From assembly GCA_003661365.1 (NCBI GenBank), contig QMVZ01000097.1:1-6323 (forward strand): 6,323 bases of DNA, written 5' to 3'. Both the position numbers and the translations under genes were made by a program. This document shows positions 5,185 through 6,323 of this stretch, in pieces (the first letter of the stretch is position 1; each line of letters starts with the position of its first letter). The notes below the pieces were generated by a model. It searched no databases and had not been told where the DNA came from. It saw only the letters and a list, made by a program, of their open reading frames with translations. The DNA is from Thermoproteota archaeon (GTDB lineage: Archaea; Korarchaeota; Korarchaeia; Korarchaeales; Korarchaeaceae).

Positions 5185-6323
5185 AGAAAACAGCGGTTCT
5201 TTTGATACTTCCCTTGCTTCTCCCCTTGTCTGGTGCGGCTTCCCAGCCTCAGCCCCTTGAGGAGGGCTGGACCCTCGCAGGGTACGGACCCAACTACGTG
5301 AACTACACCAACGGAAATCTAGTGAAGCTAGTGATAGGCAAGGCGAACGTTTACGACTTCAGGAGCGGGGAGTGGGTTCCTTTCCTGCTCTATCAGGATG
5401 GGAATAGCTATGTTCTCCGCACGGGGCGCTGTGCTGTCCGCATCTTCCCAGAGTACTCGGTTTACTACGACCCCAACCTCACCGAGGCCATCGTAAGCAG
5501 GGCTGAGTGGGTTCTAGAGTACACGAATTCGACCCTGGAAAAAGGGATTCTCTTGGGGGAGAAGAAATGGAGAGAACTGACGTGGGAGAAGACTAGCATA
5601 ACCACAGGGTCGAACGAGACCTGCGCTTGGGTAAAGCTCACGAAAGAAGCTAAGGAGGGGACCATGGAGATATGGTTCTATGGGTGCTGGGGTTGCGGAA
5701 TTAAGCACACGGTGAAGTTTACCTCCTCGATCTCCTCATCCTTCAGGCTCGTGTGGCGCAAGATGGGTGTGCCCGCCTACGAGGTTAAGGGAGAAGACGA
5801 AGGAAGGGCGATAAAGAAGAGGATTTTGGCACGTGAAGAGTTCAACGCCACCTACCTCTGCCTTGTTGGGAAGAGAGTTATCAAAGAGGATTTGGAGAAG
5901 GCCAGGGAAAAACTCAAGAGAGTAGAGGCTCGACCAATCGAAAAAGGCTTAGATCTAATTTTCGAGTTTGGGGTATGGAAGCTTCGTGAAAAGGAGAGCT
6001 TCCTCTTAGATCCCACCACGGAGACCTTCAGCCCTACGGACGACGCCTACGTCGATGAGACTTCGCCAGACAACAACTTCGGGACCTCAACATATCTGAT
6101 GCTGTACGATCGCTCGGGATACACCAGAAGAACGTACATAAGGTTCGACCTCTCCTCGATACCGAGCGATGCCCAGATAAACTCAGCCACGCTTTATCTC
6201 TATTATTACGATTACTACCAAGGAGATCCATCGGGCAAGACCGTAGTTGCTCGGAGAGCGTCTCCCTCTTGGGCTGAGGAGACCATAACGTGGAACAACC
6301 AGCCCACGGGCTACGTACCGTCA
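5181..6323 (+). CDS. Secreted DNRLRE-domain protein (3' truncated)
   Basis: The frame is open from the ATG at 5181 to the window edge, giving 381 residues without a stop, so the C-terminus is missing. Residues 1-20 are a signal peptide (MKK, Leu-rich core, SGAA cleavage region) with no lipobox cysteine. Residues 27-275 form an unrecognised, probably beta-rich domain with cysteines 84, 148, 169, 172 and 227, including a CWGC pair at 169-172, and a charged helix at about 234-250. From about 284 on it matches the DNRLRE domain: DDAYVDETSPDNNFG, then YIRFDLSSIP, ATLYLYYY and TITWNNQP. This beta domain occurs in extracellular and cell-wall-associated proteins of archaea and bacteria, usually as a binding module beside other domains. 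The preceding LDPTT is typical of that junction. Sequons at N41, N99, N116, N145 and N222 suggest glycosylation. The function is probably adhesion or binding at the surface; what follows the window decides whether an enzyme or more repeats are attached. Confidence 0.85.
   Translation, partial: MKKTAVLLILPLLLPLSGAASQPQPLEEGWTLAGYGPNYVNYTNGNLVKLVIGKANVYDFRSGEWVPFLLYQDGNSYVLRTGRCAVRIFPEYSVYYDPNLTEAIVSRAEWVLEYTNSTLEKGILLGEKKWRELTWEKTSITTGSNETCAWVKLTKEAKEGTMEIWFYGCWGCGIKHTVKFTSSISSSFRLVWRKMGVPAYEVKGEDEGRAIKKRILAREEFNATYLCLVGKRVIKEDLEKAREKLKRVEARPIEKGLDLIFEFGVWKLREKESFLLDPTTETFSPTDDAYVDETSPDNNFGTSTYLMLYDRSGYTRRTYIRFDLSSIPSDAQINSATLYLYYYDYYQGDPSGKTVVARRASPSWAEETITWNNQPTGYVPS

Larger units (their letters stand above)
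1..6323 (+). other. Single coupled operon of envelope proteins
   Basis: Junctions in order are: one-base overlap (698), one-base overlap (1528), direct abutment (2592/2593), one-base gap to the minigene, four bases to gene 5, five bases to gene 6, ATGA overlap (4909) and ATGA overlap (5181). All genes run the same way and no gap could hold an ordinary promoter, so the upstream promoter must lie left of the window. The array continues beyond both edges. Confidence 0.75.

Noticed and set aside
5465..6231. Three antisense frames of 64-66 codons across gene 8
   Set aside because: They overlap the DNRLRE gene entirely, show no domain or coupled context, and are of the length expected by chance in this composition.
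1..6323. tRNA, rRNA, insertion sequence, integrase or attachment site
   Set aside because: The window is almost wholly coding on the + strand. I saw no cloverleaf, terminal inverted repeats, transposase or integrase sequence, so an element origin cannot be shown from this window.

Overview
The window looks like chromosomal or integrated-element DNA of a hyperthermophilic archaeon, most probably a Thermococcales member (Thermococcus or Pyrococcus); Archaeoglobales is a weaker alternative. The grounds are Shine-Dalgarno sites matching the archaeal 16S tail (GAGGTGAT-type), ATG and TTG starts, heavy AGG/AGA and ATA codon use, very tight gene packing, K/E-rich proteins and Thr/Pro stalks of the kind common on archaeal surface proteins. 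This assignment is inference; there is no rRNA or other marker gene.

All supported genes lie on the + strand in one head-to-tail array without promoter-sized gaps. It holds eight genes plus one 15-codon minigene. Both ends are cut: gene 1 enters from the left and gene 8 leaves at the right. In order they are: (1) a C-terminally membrane-anchored protein of unknown function, 5' truncated, ending at 698; (2) a polytopic CPBP/Abi-type intramembrane protease, 698-1528; (3) a double-anchored, Pro-rich-stalked metzincin resembling the M6-like family, 1528-2592; (4) a double-anchored, Thr/Pro-stalked surface protein with a TTG start, 2593-3645; (mini) a 15-residue ORF, 3647-3694; (5) a secreted two-domain beta-rich protein, 3699-4649; (6) and (7) two small two-helix membrane proteins, 4655-4912 and 4909-5184; (8) a secreted DNRLRE-domain protein, from 5181 to beyond the window.

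Seven of the eight genes visibly encode a signal peptide or membrane segment, and gene 1 has at least a C-terminal one, so the array is dedicated to the cell envelope. Genes 1, 3 and 4 share an architecture: ectodomain, C-terminal helix, short charged tail, and in 3 and 4 also an N-terminal helix followed by a Pro/Thr-rich stalk. Placed with them are two unrelated proteases, one acting inside the membrane and one outside it. A reasonable but unproven model is a surface complex or appendage whose stalked subunits are processed or shed by these proteases, with genes 5 and 8 as secreted adhesive or binding partners.

Translation appears coupled throughout. Every junction overlaps or nearly abuts, and the ribosome-binding site of each gene lies inside the last codons of the gene before it. 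No RNA gene, CRISPR array, insertion sequence, attachment site or replication origin was seen, and there is no gene-free stretch longer than about 60 bases.
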